Origin: Dolomedes plantarius
Taxonomy: Eukaryota; Arthropoda; Arachnida; Araneae; Dolomedidae
Length of the DNA stretch: 64,000 nt
Direction of reading: 5' to 3'
Assembly: GCA_907164885.2 (NCBI GenBank)
Contig: OU015496.1
Location: 167,836,690 to 167,900,689, forward strand
Below the pieces are notes generated by a model. It searched no databases, had not been told where the DNA came from, and was given only the letters and a program-made list of their open reading frames with translations. Shown one piece after another: positions 11,804 through 23,860 of the stretch; position 1 is the stretch's first letter, and every line of letters starts with the position of its first letter. Both the position numbers and the translations under genes were made by a program.

Positions 11804-14101
11804 ATACATTGTAGATGCTGAAAAAGTTTATTTGAAACATGAAAAATTAAACTTTCTGGTTGCTTTCTGGTCGGAAAAAGTAACGGTGAAAGAATACATT
11901 CTTACTTAGAGATGACTATTGCAGCGAGTAAACGGTTGTTAATTTCCCTTCTGCTACATTGCGTTTTAATATTTATTAAAGCAGTTAGTATAAAAGGCCA
12001 TTGAGGGAGAATTTTATAGAAATTTGAGTTGTTTATGTTTATATTTTGAGGAGTATTGAAAAGAATAACAGAATTATATCACGCAACGAGTTTTCAAAGT
12101 GGCTAATCAAATAATGAAAAGCGGGACATGCATGAGTTAAGGTACATTTTAAAGAAAGACAATATATAAGTTTAATCACATAAAACAGTTCGTCCTGAAT
12201 ATTTATTATAATATTTTGGATTATATTTATTATTACTGTTAAATTTTATTATATTGTAAAAATTAAATACATGATTTAAAATAAAATTCTGTTCTGCTCA
12301 TTGCAAAAAACATTAAATTTATAGATAATAAATTTGACAAAAATGTTTTATAAAGCTCTATAGATAGTATAGAATTCCTTAAAATATTCTCAACGTAGTC
12401 CATCCCTATGATTTAACGCCATGGATATTTTGCAGCTACCACTTTAGATCCTCACCTCGCCTTGTTAAGTTGTTTTCTTATCATTACTTCTGCCTTTGCC
12501 CACCAGATGGCTTGCTTTCTGAATCCAGTTTAATAATGTCGCTGATATTCATAATCTTCCGCTTTGTTTACTCACCCAAGAGGGCTTTGTACGTAATTGC
12601 TATTTCATTATGTAGCTTGAATAGGTTCTCGAGACTCAAAATTTTATTCGTTTATCTAGACTTATTTCGCAATAATTTTTCCCCTCACGCGTGTCTTTAT
12701 AATTACTTCACTTAAGAATACTGGAATAGTTTTAAAAGTTTCGATTAAAAAATTATAGTTCAAATTTTCAAGCTTGTTAACTTTTGACGCACCAACCAAT
12801 ATAATTGTTCTGTCTTCACCCCTTTTTTTGTACTATAAAATTACAAAATAATTTTTTTTAAAAATATTTTGTCTCGTGAAACAGCTAAAAATACTTTATT
12901 GTGAGTATTTTTTATTTAAGTAATATTTAAAAAATTTTTACTATTAAAATTTTTTGGGGACAGTTTGTTGAAAATAAATTAAACTGTTTGTTCAAAAAAT
13001 TTATAGAGATTCCTTTCAAGGAATTTCAGCTACAGCTGTGTTAAACATTTTGGTAAATTTTTAAAAGTTCTATTCCGAGGAAAATAGACTGAATTATTTC
13101 CATGCAGTAACATTCGTATAGAAAAGCACAGCATAAAATTATTGTACGTAGCAATGAAATCACCGTAGAAATATGCTATTTGTGTAGTTTTATTCCAAAT
13201 GCTTCTGAGAGCCCAAAACTCTCTTATGCTTTTACAAATCCATAGGAAAACATTTTTGTTTTCTTATGATATTTGTGTGAGATTTTGACGTTATGATTTA
13301 ACAAAACATAACATAACATCAAAATGTCACACAAATTTCATGAAAAAAATGTTTTCTGTATGAAATTTCAGTGCTCTCGACCATCTTATGTTTTTATATC
13401 TGTACTTTACTTCTGTTTATTTGAATGAATTATTTATTTATTTGCAAAAGCCAGGCATTTGGCACCTAGGCCATTAGCCTTAAAATGCTGCACCTACCCA
13501 TCCACGACACAAAAGATCTGGCAGAGAAAAATCCCCACAGATATCTCTTTGTGAGCCGTCCAATAAACTGTTGCTCCTCCACTTGTCTGTTTACTTGAAA
13601 TGAAAAAATGATGATGCGTTTGCCTAAGGGTCGTATAAAACTTCTCTTGCCTTCCCGGTAATGTCAAATGAGGATTTGTTGTATTGCCTTGTTTAAGTAA
13701 GTCTGACGGGAGATTATATCAGTTCCCGTTTCTTTGTGTTCAACATATCTTCAATAACATTCTGCATTATTGGTAAAAGCTGTAGCAGATTTAGTGTTAA
13801 CCACGAGGAGCTGCTACATTACATCCGGTTTGTCTAAATATAGCTTTTTCCATTCTTCTGTAATCTAATCATGGGTGTAGAAATGAAATAATATTTCATA
13901 ACGGTATCGGTTAATTATAAAGTATCACCAATAAAAGAATTTCCCTCTTTTTCCCACCCCGGTCATGTCATGAATCGACATGGCCGATGACTATTTTATT
14001 AAAGGTTATCTCTTTTAATAATTAGTTGACTAAAACAAAAAATTATTGTTTTAAATTATGTATAAAATCTACAAAAACTTTTTTCCTCAAAGGGATAACC
14101 C
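11802..14101. other. AT-rich intron sequence with one long hairpin
   Basis: No gene was recognised. The sequence is strongly AT-rich. A hairpin lies at 13241-13362 (listed separately). The open frame at 12470-12715 has no recognisable domain. Confidence 0.5.
13241..13362. repeat. Imperfect inverted repeat (about 50-bp arms)
   Basis: The left arm (13241-13295) begins cataggaaaacatttttg and ends gattttgacgttatg. The right arm (13312-13362) reads its complement, cataacatcaaaatgtc through gttttctgtatg. A spacer of about 16 bp holds repeated acata units. It could be a remnant of a palindromic MITE. Confidence 0.7.
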
Positions 14102-14478
14102 GGGGCTTGAGATAGCCTTGTGGTATCGCGCTGGCTTTTGGTGCTGAGTGTGCTCAGATCGAATCCCGACGCGCGCCATTAAATACCTCCGTATCTAGGA
14201 CGGAATACGTTAAATCCGTCCTAGTTACGTTAAGTGGGCACGTTAAATCCGCAGATTGGAAAGTCCCTCTATGAGGTCAGAGAAGGGGGGAGAGGGTATG
14301 ATCCCCGCAAATGTCGCCTCTGGGGGTGTTCTGTCCAAATTGAGGTGGAAACTACCTAAGACGGACTCCGACCCTTGTGTTTCTATATATACCGGGGCCG
14401 CACAGTTCAGCCTAAAGCCTATATGAACCTGGTCTAGAACTTCTAGTCAGGGAGAATTAGAAACAACAACAGGGATAA
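14102..14478 (+). mobile_element. SINE family 1, copy 2
   Basis: The head gagatagccttgtggtatcg resembles a tRNA A box, and gatcgaatcccgacgcgcg resembles the B box. The body then follows with the family blocks gccattaaatacc, cgttaaatccg, aagtccctctatgaggtcag and ccgacccttgtg. It ends in agaaacaacaacag. This is a full-length member inserted on the gene strand. Confidence 0.78.
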
Positions 14479-15278
14479 CCCAAAAAACAACAAAGAATTA
14501 CAATATTTATTTAGCCACGTTGCAAGCACAACACATATATATAATATGAGAATTTCTAAATAATATATCTCGCTGAATTACACTGAGTCTAATTTAGTGC
14601 TTTGGCGTTTTAGCGAAACTAGGCAACGCCGACTATTTACAGGTACAGAACTAAATAAAATACTAGAGAAGGAAATTACTGAATGGAAAAGTGAAGTGAT
14701 CGAAACTATTAAAAGAATTTTAACGGCCCCTGAAAGAACACGAGAAAATTTCTTTCAAATACAGCAGCTAAATGAACATTTCCTGTTCAAATTACATTTT
14801 TCAAATTGCGATTTAAAGGGCCCTTGGATTGCGCATGAATAAAATTTTATTGTAACAGAAAATTTAATCAGGTGTTTACGTTTCAAGGAGTAATTATGGG
14901 GATAGGTCATATGCAGTTGATCGAAACTGAGTGTGTGGGTTAATATATGATACCTATTTGCATTTATTTGAAGTATTCTTGATCAAAATATGATGAAATT
15001 TTAAATTCACTTTAAAATTCATTTCTGAAGTATATAAATATAATTTATTTCTGTCTGGAGGAGGAAAGGCTTGTCGATTACTCTGAGAAGTTATACGGTA
15101 TAAACCTTCGTGCGGTACAAAAATGAATGTATTCAGTTTGAAATTCAAAAGGATGATTTGCAAACGCATTTCAAATATGCATTGTGTATTATTTAATTAT
15201 TATTTGGACCTTATCATCTCCTTTTTTTGTCATTAAGACGCGTATACATACAGCGGACGTAGGCGAACGTAGGATTCG
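14479..15278. other. No feature recognised
   Basis: AT-rich sequence. The plus-strand open frame 14597-14842 (81 codons, KILEKEITEWKSEVIETI) is not part of a family I recognise and has no support beyond its openness. Confidence 0.4.
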
Positions 15279-15282
15279 TTAA

Positions 15283-15652
15283 GGCTGCTGTATACTAACC
15301 CTATCGGATTCGCTCACGTCAGTGTTAACTTATGGAGAAAATGTGTTTACTCTTTACAGCTACATGAATGCTGATCATACAGTAAAAATTTTATTTTCAG
15401 ATAGCCTGAATTTTTCCGCACCTTTCAATATGATTCCTTTTATAAATTGCGTCCACCAAAGGAATTTAGGACCATTTAAAACACACTATACCAGATTTCC
15501 CCCCCCCCAAATAATTTAAATTTAAAAATATTATTTTCATTTAAAAAAATGAAAATTCCCCAAAGTATGAAATTTCTTTCTCTGTTATGGAGTACAATTG
15601 AAAAAACAACATTTCAATCCAATTCGGAAAATCAATGGACACATTTTCCAAG
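15283..15652 (+). mobile_element. TTAA-flanked MITE (truncated copy)
   Basis: It starts after TTAA at 15279 with ggctgctgtatactaaccc. The family is also present in both arms of the large inverted repeat (48538-49084 and 60067-60618), where both ends survive. The copy ends inside a block equivalent to the far end (tggacacattttcc) and lacks the right terminal repeat. Confidence 0.65.
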
Positions 15653-16536
15653 TACCCTACGGACTATTTTTTTTACGATTTCGGGAATTCACTATATTGT
15701 ACAAGCAAAGGCCCATTTTAAATAATGCGAACTTTAGCATCAACAACTTTGGTGCGAATTCTCTCATTTATAAACTTATGATCACGTAAAATAAACTTAC
15801 TAGTTTTGTCTTTGTAATCGGCTCGCTAGCATGGCAATGTAAATGAGTATGACAATGTATCTCGTCTAATTACGTGATTAATCTATATTTTACTATAAAC
15901 TGGAAATTTGCAGCCAATCCAGGCAACCATTTAAGAAAACGTAAAGAACTAACCAATGTAGATGAGGACAATAAATGTGAAATCACGGTGCATGACTGTA
16001 GAATATGTCGAGGGAGCATAATTTCTTTTTAGTAACTATTCCTGGAGGTCGTATTTTATACAATTTTCCCGTCAAATAGATTTAAATAATGTTCTTATTC
16101 CTGTTATGTTCACCGCAATAGAGAAATTCAGTACGTTATTCCTAGCGACAAAAAGATTCAAATTAAATTTATAAACGCATCTTCGTGTATGCGCAATGCA
16201 TTTTGAGAAATACGTTACAAAAATTATTTCTAGACAATATTCTAGATTAGCTAGATAAACTGGGGAGAAAGTTTGGGATTAACATGTGAAAGAGATTTGA
16301 ACAGTTATTTCAGGTGGAGACCTATACAAGTAAATTTTAGACACCTGTCGCAGGATGAACAAGAAGTACTACACTGTTGTCTCAGGTTATAAAGAATTTG
16401 CGTTATCAGCTAGAGTGCATATACTTTCGAGAATGACCTGAATTTTCTAGGCAGGTTTAGATAAAGTGACTAACAGAAAGTATTATTAAAGTATTTTTTC
16501 TTATTAAAGAACTGTAGATAATTCATGACAATAATA

Positions 16537-17625
16537 CACTGAAGTGCCACTGAATTAGTTATAGCAAAGTTATAGACGCCTTCGATCGCGGACAAATCGT
16601 AGGTGCGCGACGCATGGGCCATTCAATTTCCGAAATCGTCAGACAGCTAGGATTTTCAAGGTCGACAGTGTCAAGAGTATACCAAGAATACATGGATGGT
16701 GGAAAAAAACTAGCGATCGGGGAAACTGCAAAGGACAATTAGCCTTGACAGTGCGTGGTGAGAGACGGCTCAGGCGTATTGTACGTAGCCAGCGAAGCCA
16801 AACATTAGCTCAAATTACCACCCAGTTTAATGACGGTGCCAGTCGTACAGTCAGTAAACGGACTGTGCAACGCTCGCTTCACCGTATGGGTTTCGGGAGC
16901 CGTCGACCTACGAGAGTACCATTGCTCTATACTCGCCATCGGGCTGCACGTCTTGCCTGGACAAGAGAGTACAGAGACTGGAGTGTAGAGGACTGGAAAC
17001 GAGTAGCATGGAGTGATGAGTCTCGATTCCGACTACTTAACGCCGACGGGAGGCTGAGAATATGGCGTCAGGCTCATGAAGCCATGGATCCTGCATGCCT
17101 GGCTGGAACTGTACAAGGGCATGGTGGCTCAATCATGGTCTGGGGTGTTTTTTCGTGGCACAGTTTGGGATCTTTGGTGCGTGTACTAACCTCCCTCAAT
17201 GCAATTCGGTACGTAGAGTTGCTGGGTGATCACCTCCATCCGTTTATGCTGTTCTGTTATCCTCGCGGTAATGGAGTTTTATAGCAAGACAACTGTACCT
17301 CTCACAAGTCCCGGTTGGCTACTGGCTGGTTGGATGAGCATTCCTCTGACTTCTCTGTCATGAATTGGCCACCTAGAAGCCCAGACTTAAATCCTATTGA
17401 GTATCTTTGGGATGTTTTGGAACAAGGCGTGAAAGGTCATCACACAGCACCAAAGAACCTTATTGAATTATGGACAGCTTTAGCAAATATTTGGCAAGCC
17501 ATTCCCGTGGAACGTTTCCAGAAACTTGTTGAATCTATGCCTCGTCGTGTGGCAGCCGTTATCAAGGCCAGAGGAGGCCAAACTCGTTACTAGGTAGGCA
17601 TCCCTAATTCAGTAGCACTTTTGTG
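16537..17625 (+). mobile_element. Tc1-like transposon, well preserved (1089 bp)
   Basis: The inverted terminal repeats are cactgaagtgccactgaatt at the left and its counterpart agtagcacttttgtg at the right. They match across about 23 bp with three differences. TA duplications lie at 16535-16536 and 17626-17627. It interrupts one unit of the 197-bp array, and removing it together with one TA restores the unit. Confidence 0.9.
16563..17593 (+). pseudogene. Tc1-family transposase, one frameshift and one stop
   Basis: The frame opens SKVIDAFDRGQIVGARRMGH (HTH, start codon apparently lost) and then SISEIVRQLGFSRSTVSRVY. It shifts near 16710 into the long frame starting at 16745 (RGERRLRRIVRSQRSQTLAQ). 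The catalytic blocks are intact: VAWSDESRFRL with the first aspartate, QDNCTSHKSR with the second, and PRSPDLNPIEYLWDVLEQ with the glutamate. A single TAG at 17282 replaces the glutamine expected before QDNC, a one-base CAG-to-TAG change. The remaining 92 codons run open to RGGQTRY and a stop at 17593. With about 340 codons and only two or three lesions it is among the youngest elements here. Confidence 0.9.
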
Positions 17626-18130
17626 TAATAAGAATAGCTAACCATGTCTAACGATTGGACTACGAAGGAATATCCCTTGTGATCGAGAGGAAATATTTCT
17701 AGAAAAAATCTTCTATCGCTCTTGAATACTAACAGAACAGATAAAGTGACTAACAGAAAGTATTATCAAAGTATTTAAATTTTTTGTCTTATTAAAGAAC
17801 TGTAAATAACTCATGAAAATAATAATAAGAATAGCTAACCATGTCTAACGATTGGACTACGAAGGAATATCCCTTGTGATCGAGAGGAAATATTTCTAGA
17901 AAAAATCTTTTATCGCTCTTGAATACTAACAGAACAGATAAAGTGACTAACAGAAAGTATTATCAAAGTATTTAAATTTTTTGTCTTATTAAAGAACTGT
18001 AAATAACTCATGAAAATAATAATAAGAATAGCTAACCATGTCTAGCGACTGAACTACGAATGAATATCCCTTGTGATCGAGAGGAAATATTTCTAGAAAA
18101 AATCTTCTATCGCTCTTGAATACTACTTTA

Positions 18131-19219
18131 TATCCCATAGGCTACCATGGACAGCGACTTAATACAGAAATATAACATACATCAGGCCATGCATTACACA
18201 CGCGATTGTATTACTGCAAAGACCACCTCCCCTGGATAATTCTAATCTGAGTCCAGGAATAAATGACAACATATGTTAACGAAACATAGCAATGCTGCCG
18301 GGGCTCAACACCCTAAATTCGATCGAATGGCAATTACACTAGCCGTCACATTTCAGGTTCGATATTACCTCGTTTCGCGACCAGCAAGGGATGAGATGTG
18401 TTTCTCTGGTACTTACATGCCTTAATTATTCTGCTTACATGTCTGCAAGTTCTCGCTTCCTTGCTGGATTGTTATTTCACCGCCTTCCTTACACAATAAT
18501 GAAGATGTAAGCAAACGTGCCACCTGGAAGTGTTCTTACGTAATTGTAGAGCAAGACAAAATTAGGAAAACTTAGACAGGATGATTTGGTTTCTAAGATC
18601 ACTTTCTGTGAATACCTACACTTCTACAAAATACAAAGATCATCTTTGTTTTATAATTAAATAACTGTATCTCAAATGTGTGAACTATTCAAAATGACCC
18701 TGTTTTTCCGGTTTGGGAGAAAGTATAAAATGATTTTCTCTACAGGAGATTTAATTATGCATGTGCAACTAGCAAAATCATTAATGCCTTTGCAACATGT
18801 AAAATGGAGATTACTCTAGTAAAAAAAATATAGTTCCCTAGCATCCTGCAGAGCTAGGGTTTTGGTTTCAGTTAAAACTGAAACCGAAAATCACGATTTT
18901 GAACTCCACTGACCGAAACCGAACACCATAGAAAATTAGTTAGGTTATTCGTTTTTTTCGGATAAAATTTTTTCAGAGAAAATCTCTAAAAGTTTATAAA
19001 AAATTATTAAAGCTCAAACTACAGATCGTGTTTGGCGTTTTGTTTATACAATTTTTTATTCTTTGAGGGAATACTAAATTTTGTCTGTTTAAGTTTGTTT
19101 GATATTTCTCTACGCCCTTAATGTCAAGTAAAATAATAAAATTCCTTTAATAATCAATGAAATAAAAACTATTGAATGTTCACATAGGATGTTATCCAAA
19201 TATATAGCCTTAACATATA
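18131..19219. other. No gene recognised; short palindrome at 18864
   Basis: Mixed-composition sequence with no protein motif. A perfect 22-bp palindrome, ggtttcagttaaaactgaaa plus cc (18864-18885), lies in a stretch rich in gaaacc motifs that looks like the end of an unidentified DNA transposon. Confidence 0.45.
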
Positions 19220-20743
19220 CACTGGTGTAAGAAATTAAGAGAATTTGCAGACTTGGTTGATTATCTCTAGAACTACTGTACCGATTTTAATGAAATGTGA
19301 TATGTACATACATTGATACAATACAAAATAAATAATCATTCAATAATTATAATACACACGCATGATCGATCGTAACACTCGTTGGAGTCGGAAGGTATAA
19401 AACAGCGATATCAGAATAAACATAAAAATGGGTTAATAGATAGGTTAATAGGGGGTATGGTCCCCTCTTACAGATATACAGGTCTCGCAGTGTGATTTCA
19501 TACTTGAAATAAGGCATTTTATCATTTCCTGTGGCAATTGGTCCCACTCGTTCAGCAACGCCGTTTCCATTCCCTGGATGGTTCTCGGAGGGGGGTTGCG
19601 AGTTGCAATTGCCTTCCCCAGAACAACCCAGACATACTCTAAAGGGTTAAGGTCTGGAGATCTGGCTGGCCAATCCATCCGGCGAATATCCTTACTCTCT
19701 AAAAAGTCGTCGACCAGAAGAGCTCTATGAGGCCTCGCGTTATCGTCCATTAAAATGAACTCAGGGCCAACTGCACCCCTGAAAAGGCGAACATAGGGCT
19801 CCAAGACCTCATCCCTATACCTCTCACCAGTCACAGTGCCTCTTTCAAACACATGGAGAGGTGTGCGGCCATCCAACATGATGCCTTCCCAGACCATTAA
19901 ACCGCTTCCGCCATAATGGTCGATTTCGAGGACTTTAATGTGTAGGTAGTGGGTCCCTGGTTCTCTCCATATGAACGTACGGCGAGAATCGGTGTTTAGT
20001 CTGAACCGGGAATCATCAGTGAAGAGAACGGTCGGCCATTGATCCATACTCCAATCTCTATGCTCTCTGCACCATGATAAACGGATTCTCCTGTTCGTAG
20101 AAGTGAGCGGGACGCAAACAGCAGGTCTTCTTGCAAACAACCCTCTCTCATGAAGTCTTTTGGAAACAGTCACCCTTGATACACGGGTTCCTGTGGCTGC
20201 ATACAAGTCACGGGAGAGCTGAGAAGCTGCAGCACTTCTGTTACGCCTCGCTATAATCGACAAATCGATCTTCTCTGGCCGTCGTGGCTCTTGGACGACC
20301 TTGTCCAGGCTTTCTCTCGATGGATCCGGTATCCTGTAACTGTTTCCATAAGTTACACATGACGCTGGGCGTTAAATTGAACTCTATAAATTTTGACTTG
20401 AGATTGGCCTACTTCTAGCCTCTCAACAATTCGCCAGCTCATTCCATCATCTAAACGTTGGTGGTTACTCATTTTTACTGTTACAATTTGAAATTAACCG
20501 ATTGCTGCAAAATAACACAAAGAATCAACCCATTTTTTTTTGTTTACTCTGCAACCGCTGTTTCATACCTTCCGATTCCAACGAGTGTTACGCACGATCA
20601 TGCGTGTGTATTACAATTATTGAATGGTTATTTGTTTTGTATTGTATCAATGTATGTACATATCAAATTTCATTAAAATTGGTACAGTAGTTCTAGAGAT
20701 AATCGACCAAGTCTGCAAATTCTCTTAATTTCTTACACCAGTG
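19220..20743 (-). mobile_element. Tc1-like transposon with ~218-bp terminal inverted repeats
   Basis: The left end starts cactggtgtaagaaattaag after TA (19218-19219). The right end reads its complement, ending cttacaccagtg before TA (20744-20745). The inverted match continues for roughly 218 bp, through cgatcgtaacactcgttgg and ataaaaatgggttaat, into 20525-20743. Long TIRs of this kind are unusual for Tc1 elements but known in some families. A minus-strand transposase lies between them. Confidence 0.9.
19445..20470 (-). pseudogene. Tc1-like transposase, 272-codon open C-terminal part
   Basis: The start MSNHQRLDDGMSWRIVERLE (HTH) is near 20470. Two frameshifts follow, passing through LWKQLQDTGSIERKPGQGRP (the linker) to an uninterrupted frame at 20263-19445. 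That frame includes the second HTH (TRVSRVTVSKRLHERGLF), the catalytic block VLFTDDSRFRL, LMDDNARPHRA, and WPARSPDLNPLEYVW with the final glutamate. It ends ISVRGDHTPY. All three acidic residues are present, so the catalytic core is intact, but the N-terminal DNA-binding part is out of frame. The related but more decayed copy is at 1084-2118. Confidence 0.88.
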
Positions 20744-22380
20744 TAGATGTATCTCTATAAACCTATAAGTTATATAAACATATAGATACATAGAAATTAT
20801 GTAACATATATTTCTTCACATATTATCATAAAAATGCCTTTCAACAACAAAATAATAGAAACAATAGCAAAATAAGAGAATTATAATAAATGGTTTACAA
20901 TGATATATTTAATCTGGATTTCTGTAAAATAATTATTCAGATTTTGTAATGAGGTTTTCCTAATTCTAAATGCAAGTCACAACTAGAACATGTTAACAAC
21001 ATTCCTTTACAACGAAAATTAAACTTAATTGCTTTCGAGACCAACTGTCAATGGAAACTCTCATGTGAATGTACTTATCTTTACTAACTTTGTATTATTT
21101 ATTTAAAAATATATGCTATAAATAAGAATGTACGAATTTTTTTTATTAACTTCTCGAAACATCTGAGGAACATCTTTTCAAAAACTTTTGTTTGAGGAAA
21201 TCAAAATGAGCTGAATCCCTAAAGCGCAGTGTTTTTACAAAACTTTCTGAAAAAAAATCTGTAACTTCACAAAATTAAAAAAAAAATTGAAGTTCCATTA
21301 TTTGAAGAAAAACCGAACTCTTTTATTTTTTTAATAAATTTATTTTATTTGAATTCCAAAAACATGTAATAAAACTTTATATCAAAAAACTATACTATTA
21401 TTATAATTTTACCAGGAAACCCGATTAACCTTTTAGAAACCCAAAACCGCGGGATTTAAAAAGTGCGGGTGTACAGAAACTCTGTATAGAGATCCCAGTT
21501 TTATCTAACACCCTGTGGCCAAAATAATGACTCCACACCCACTAGTTCGAAAGTAGTTGCCTCCTGATATTTTGTTGTGTGTTTTAGAAGTAAAAAAAAT
21601 TGTATTATACCAATGGAATTATCATAAAATCATTCAGTTTATGCTATTTGGTCTTGAAAGCTCTATACTGTGTTTATCGAGCCAAGAAAATTTAAATGTT
21701 ATTTTCTGTTTCAGAGTTTCGTTACCCGGGCCCTATTAAAGAGATTATTTTACAGTTGTAGTGTCTTCCACAAGTTAAACAATAATACAGTCTTCAAAAT
21801 ACCCTTCCCGAGGTATATCGTCATGTATAGGGGCGCAGTGATATCCCGATAATTCATTGCTGATTTATCCGAGAAAATTATCCTCAAAACATAAGGTTCC
21901 TAAATAAAAAGGGTGCACTTTTATCGTGTAAATTGCATTTTTAAAACGTTTTTAATCTAAGGAAGAGGCAATAAAATCATTCAGATTTAGTTTTCAGTAA
22001 CGAATTTTCAGAGGAAAAAGTGAGTGACTTCTCTGCACTGGTGCATTACGACTACTATATGGTGTTCACAGATGATTTTTGACTCCTGATCCCTGGCATG
22101 CAGTTTCCACCTCTCCATCATCCCACCCCACTATTTATTTGACCTCGGCCTTCCAGAATCCTATCTGTCTTTCCGCTAGTAATGAACGAAACTACTCCTT
22201 TCACATATAAGATTTTAAATTTCTGTTGGTTGAGTACATATTTCTTTTATTTTCAGAAAACTGTTTTCCTAGACAAAGCTTTTGTAACGAAGTTCTTTTA
22301 CGCGGCTTACAGTAGAGTGAGCTGACAGGAATCGTCACGTAACGAAAAAGCGTTATGCCCCCTTCATAAGAGCTTTTTCT
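20744..22380. other. No gene recognised
   Basis: AT-rich, with long A and T runs around 21120-21400. The open frames at 21557-21852 lack any recognisable domain. Confidence 0.45.
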
Positions 22381-22382
22381 CA

Positions 22383-22485
22383 AGGACTCTGTGGCTGAAT
22401 GGTTATCGGATCGAGAGGTCCCTGGTTCAAATCCCCGCGCAAGCGCTGGCTGTTTCTATTCCCAATCATTCTGGGAATAGCGCAG
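22383..22485 (+). mobile_element. tRNA-like SINE head fragment
   Basis: tggctgaatggttatcgg resembles a tRNA A box, and ggttcaaatccccgcgc resembles a B box and T-arm. The distance between them is too short for a real tRNA and no acceptor stem pairs. A 9-bp hairpin, ctattcccaatcattctggg plus aatag, follows before a TA repeat. I read it as a tRNA-derived SINE start rather than a functional tRNA gene. Confidence 0.5.
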
Positions 22486-22486
22486 T

Positions 22487-22554
22487 ATATATATATATAT
22501 ATATATGTATTTATATATATATATATATTATATATATAAATATACATATATATG

Positions 22555-22600
<46 letters not shown>
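22487..22600. repeat. (TA)n microsatellite with TG interruptions
   Basis: About 110 bp of TA with tatgtat interruptions, followed by a short (GA)n run. Confidence 0.92.
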
Positions 22601-22605
<5 letters not shown>

Positions 22606-22860
22606 TTAATTTTAATAAAATAGAGAGAGAGAGAGAGTTGGTTGAATAAAAGAGGGCTGCTCTTTTTGGCGTGACAAAAATACACTAATATAATCAATAG
22701 AAATCTAAATATTAAATCACGTTTAGAGTTGAAAAAATAATGTAAGGAACTTTGTTCCTGCCGGGGGTCCCCGACCTCACAATTTTTATTTAAAATTTTT
22801 TAAATTTATTTCCAATAGCCAAGGTTACAAAAGACCACTACACCACAAAAAATAGGATGA

Positions 22861-23760
22861 ACAAATACAAAGAAGAAGTAAACACAAAAAAGAAACGTGG
22901 CGAGGAAATTCAATGAACACAATAAGTCCCTTGCACGCCAGTAACGGTCGTCAAAGAGGTGTCCCCCAGTGCCGTGCAACGACGAAGGTGGTCCGCATCC
23001 ATCTCCTCCCGAAGGTCTCAGAGTGTACAGAAAGGAGCTGACACAACATGGATTCGATGTAGGTGTTTGAGGAGGCAGTCATGACCAGTGGCCAGGCAAA
23101 ACTCGGCAACTGCTCTACGTCTTGGCCACTTAGGAAGGTTTTGGAGATTATTCCACCAGATCTTTCCTGAATTTCTCTCTGTGTATTGATTTAGAGTGAA
23201 GTCCTTTATCTTTTTCTTGATTATCTGCTTGCCATTGGTAAGAGGGACAGATTTCATTGATGACTGTAGAATAGAAGCTCCCTGTTTTGCAAGGTGGTCT
23301 GCTAACTCATTACCAGCTACACCACAGTGTCCCGGGATCCACTGTAAGACAATTTCCCTAGAAAGCCAAGACAGACTCTGCAGGAGTATTTTACAGTCGA
23401 GGATGTTAGAGGAGGCAGGAGTAGTATTTGAATTCACAGCAAAAATCACCGCTTTTGAATCACAGAAAATAACGGCCCTCACAAAACTGTTCAAATGACA
23501 GTGCAACTGCGACAGGGATACACGAATGACAACAACTTCACCATCGAAAGCAGTTGTGCATTCTCCAGTCGAAAAATAAAAGGAGAAAAAAGGGGAATAG
23601 ACCCCTGCCCCTGCGTTATCGGTGTCCCTCAAAAGACTTCCATCGTTATAGATATGTACCCATTCGGGTTCAGGGTATAGGGTGCTTATCATTTGCAGAG
23701 CCCTCTTAAAATCGCAATGTCTTGCTCCTTTTTGGAAACCGCTTGGATGAGTTCAATACG
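22861..23760 (-). pseudogene. LINE RNase H domain and C-terminus
   Basis: On the minus strand an open frame of 224 codons (23692-23018) reads EPEWVHIYNDGSLL (first aspartate), TAFDGEVVVIRVSL (glutamate), AVIFCDSKAVIFAV (aspartate), and LQWIPGHCGVAGNELADHLA (histidine and final aspartate). It continues to AVAEFCLATGHDCLLKHLHR. This is the RNase H domain that follows reverse transcriptase in some non-LTR retrotransposons of the Jockey/I/R1 side. All five catalytic residues are kept. After a stop near 23018 the reading can be followed as MDADHLRRC..AL, the usual C-terminal Cys-His tail. The open frame extends upstream of the ATG to about 23750 (GFQKGARHCDFKRALQ). No reverse transcriptase was found, so this is a 5'-truncated copy. 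Confidence 0.85.
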
Positions 23761-23860
23761 GATCCGGAAACCTTTGTCAATCGTGGGATCCAAAGGTAGG
23801 GCTAAAGGCTCGGGATCGGCACAGATCGGATTTAATTGACCAATTTGTAAAGTCAATTTG

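Larger units (their letters stand above)
16459..18130 (+). repeat. ~197-bp tandem array interrupted by a Tc1
   Basis: The unit runs from agaatagctaaccatgtct through gatcgagaggaaatatttc and gtgactaacagaaagtat to aataactcatgaaaataat. The landmark agaatagcta occurs at 17631, 17828 and 18025, so the period is 197 bp. The last copy breaks off near 18130. The tail of a further unit lies at 16459-16536, separated from the rest by the Tc1 element at 16537-17625. The copies at 17628 and 17825 are nearly identical, while the upstream tail is more diverged. Confidence 0.88.

Noticed and set aside
14597..14842. 81-codon plus-strand open frame with charged helix-like sequence
   Set aside because: No family resemblance; could be an old transposon fragment, but nothing supports a gene.
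22383..22450. Possible functional tRNA gene
   Set aside because: The distance between A-like and B-like boxes is too short and no acceptor stem pairs; better read as a SINE head.
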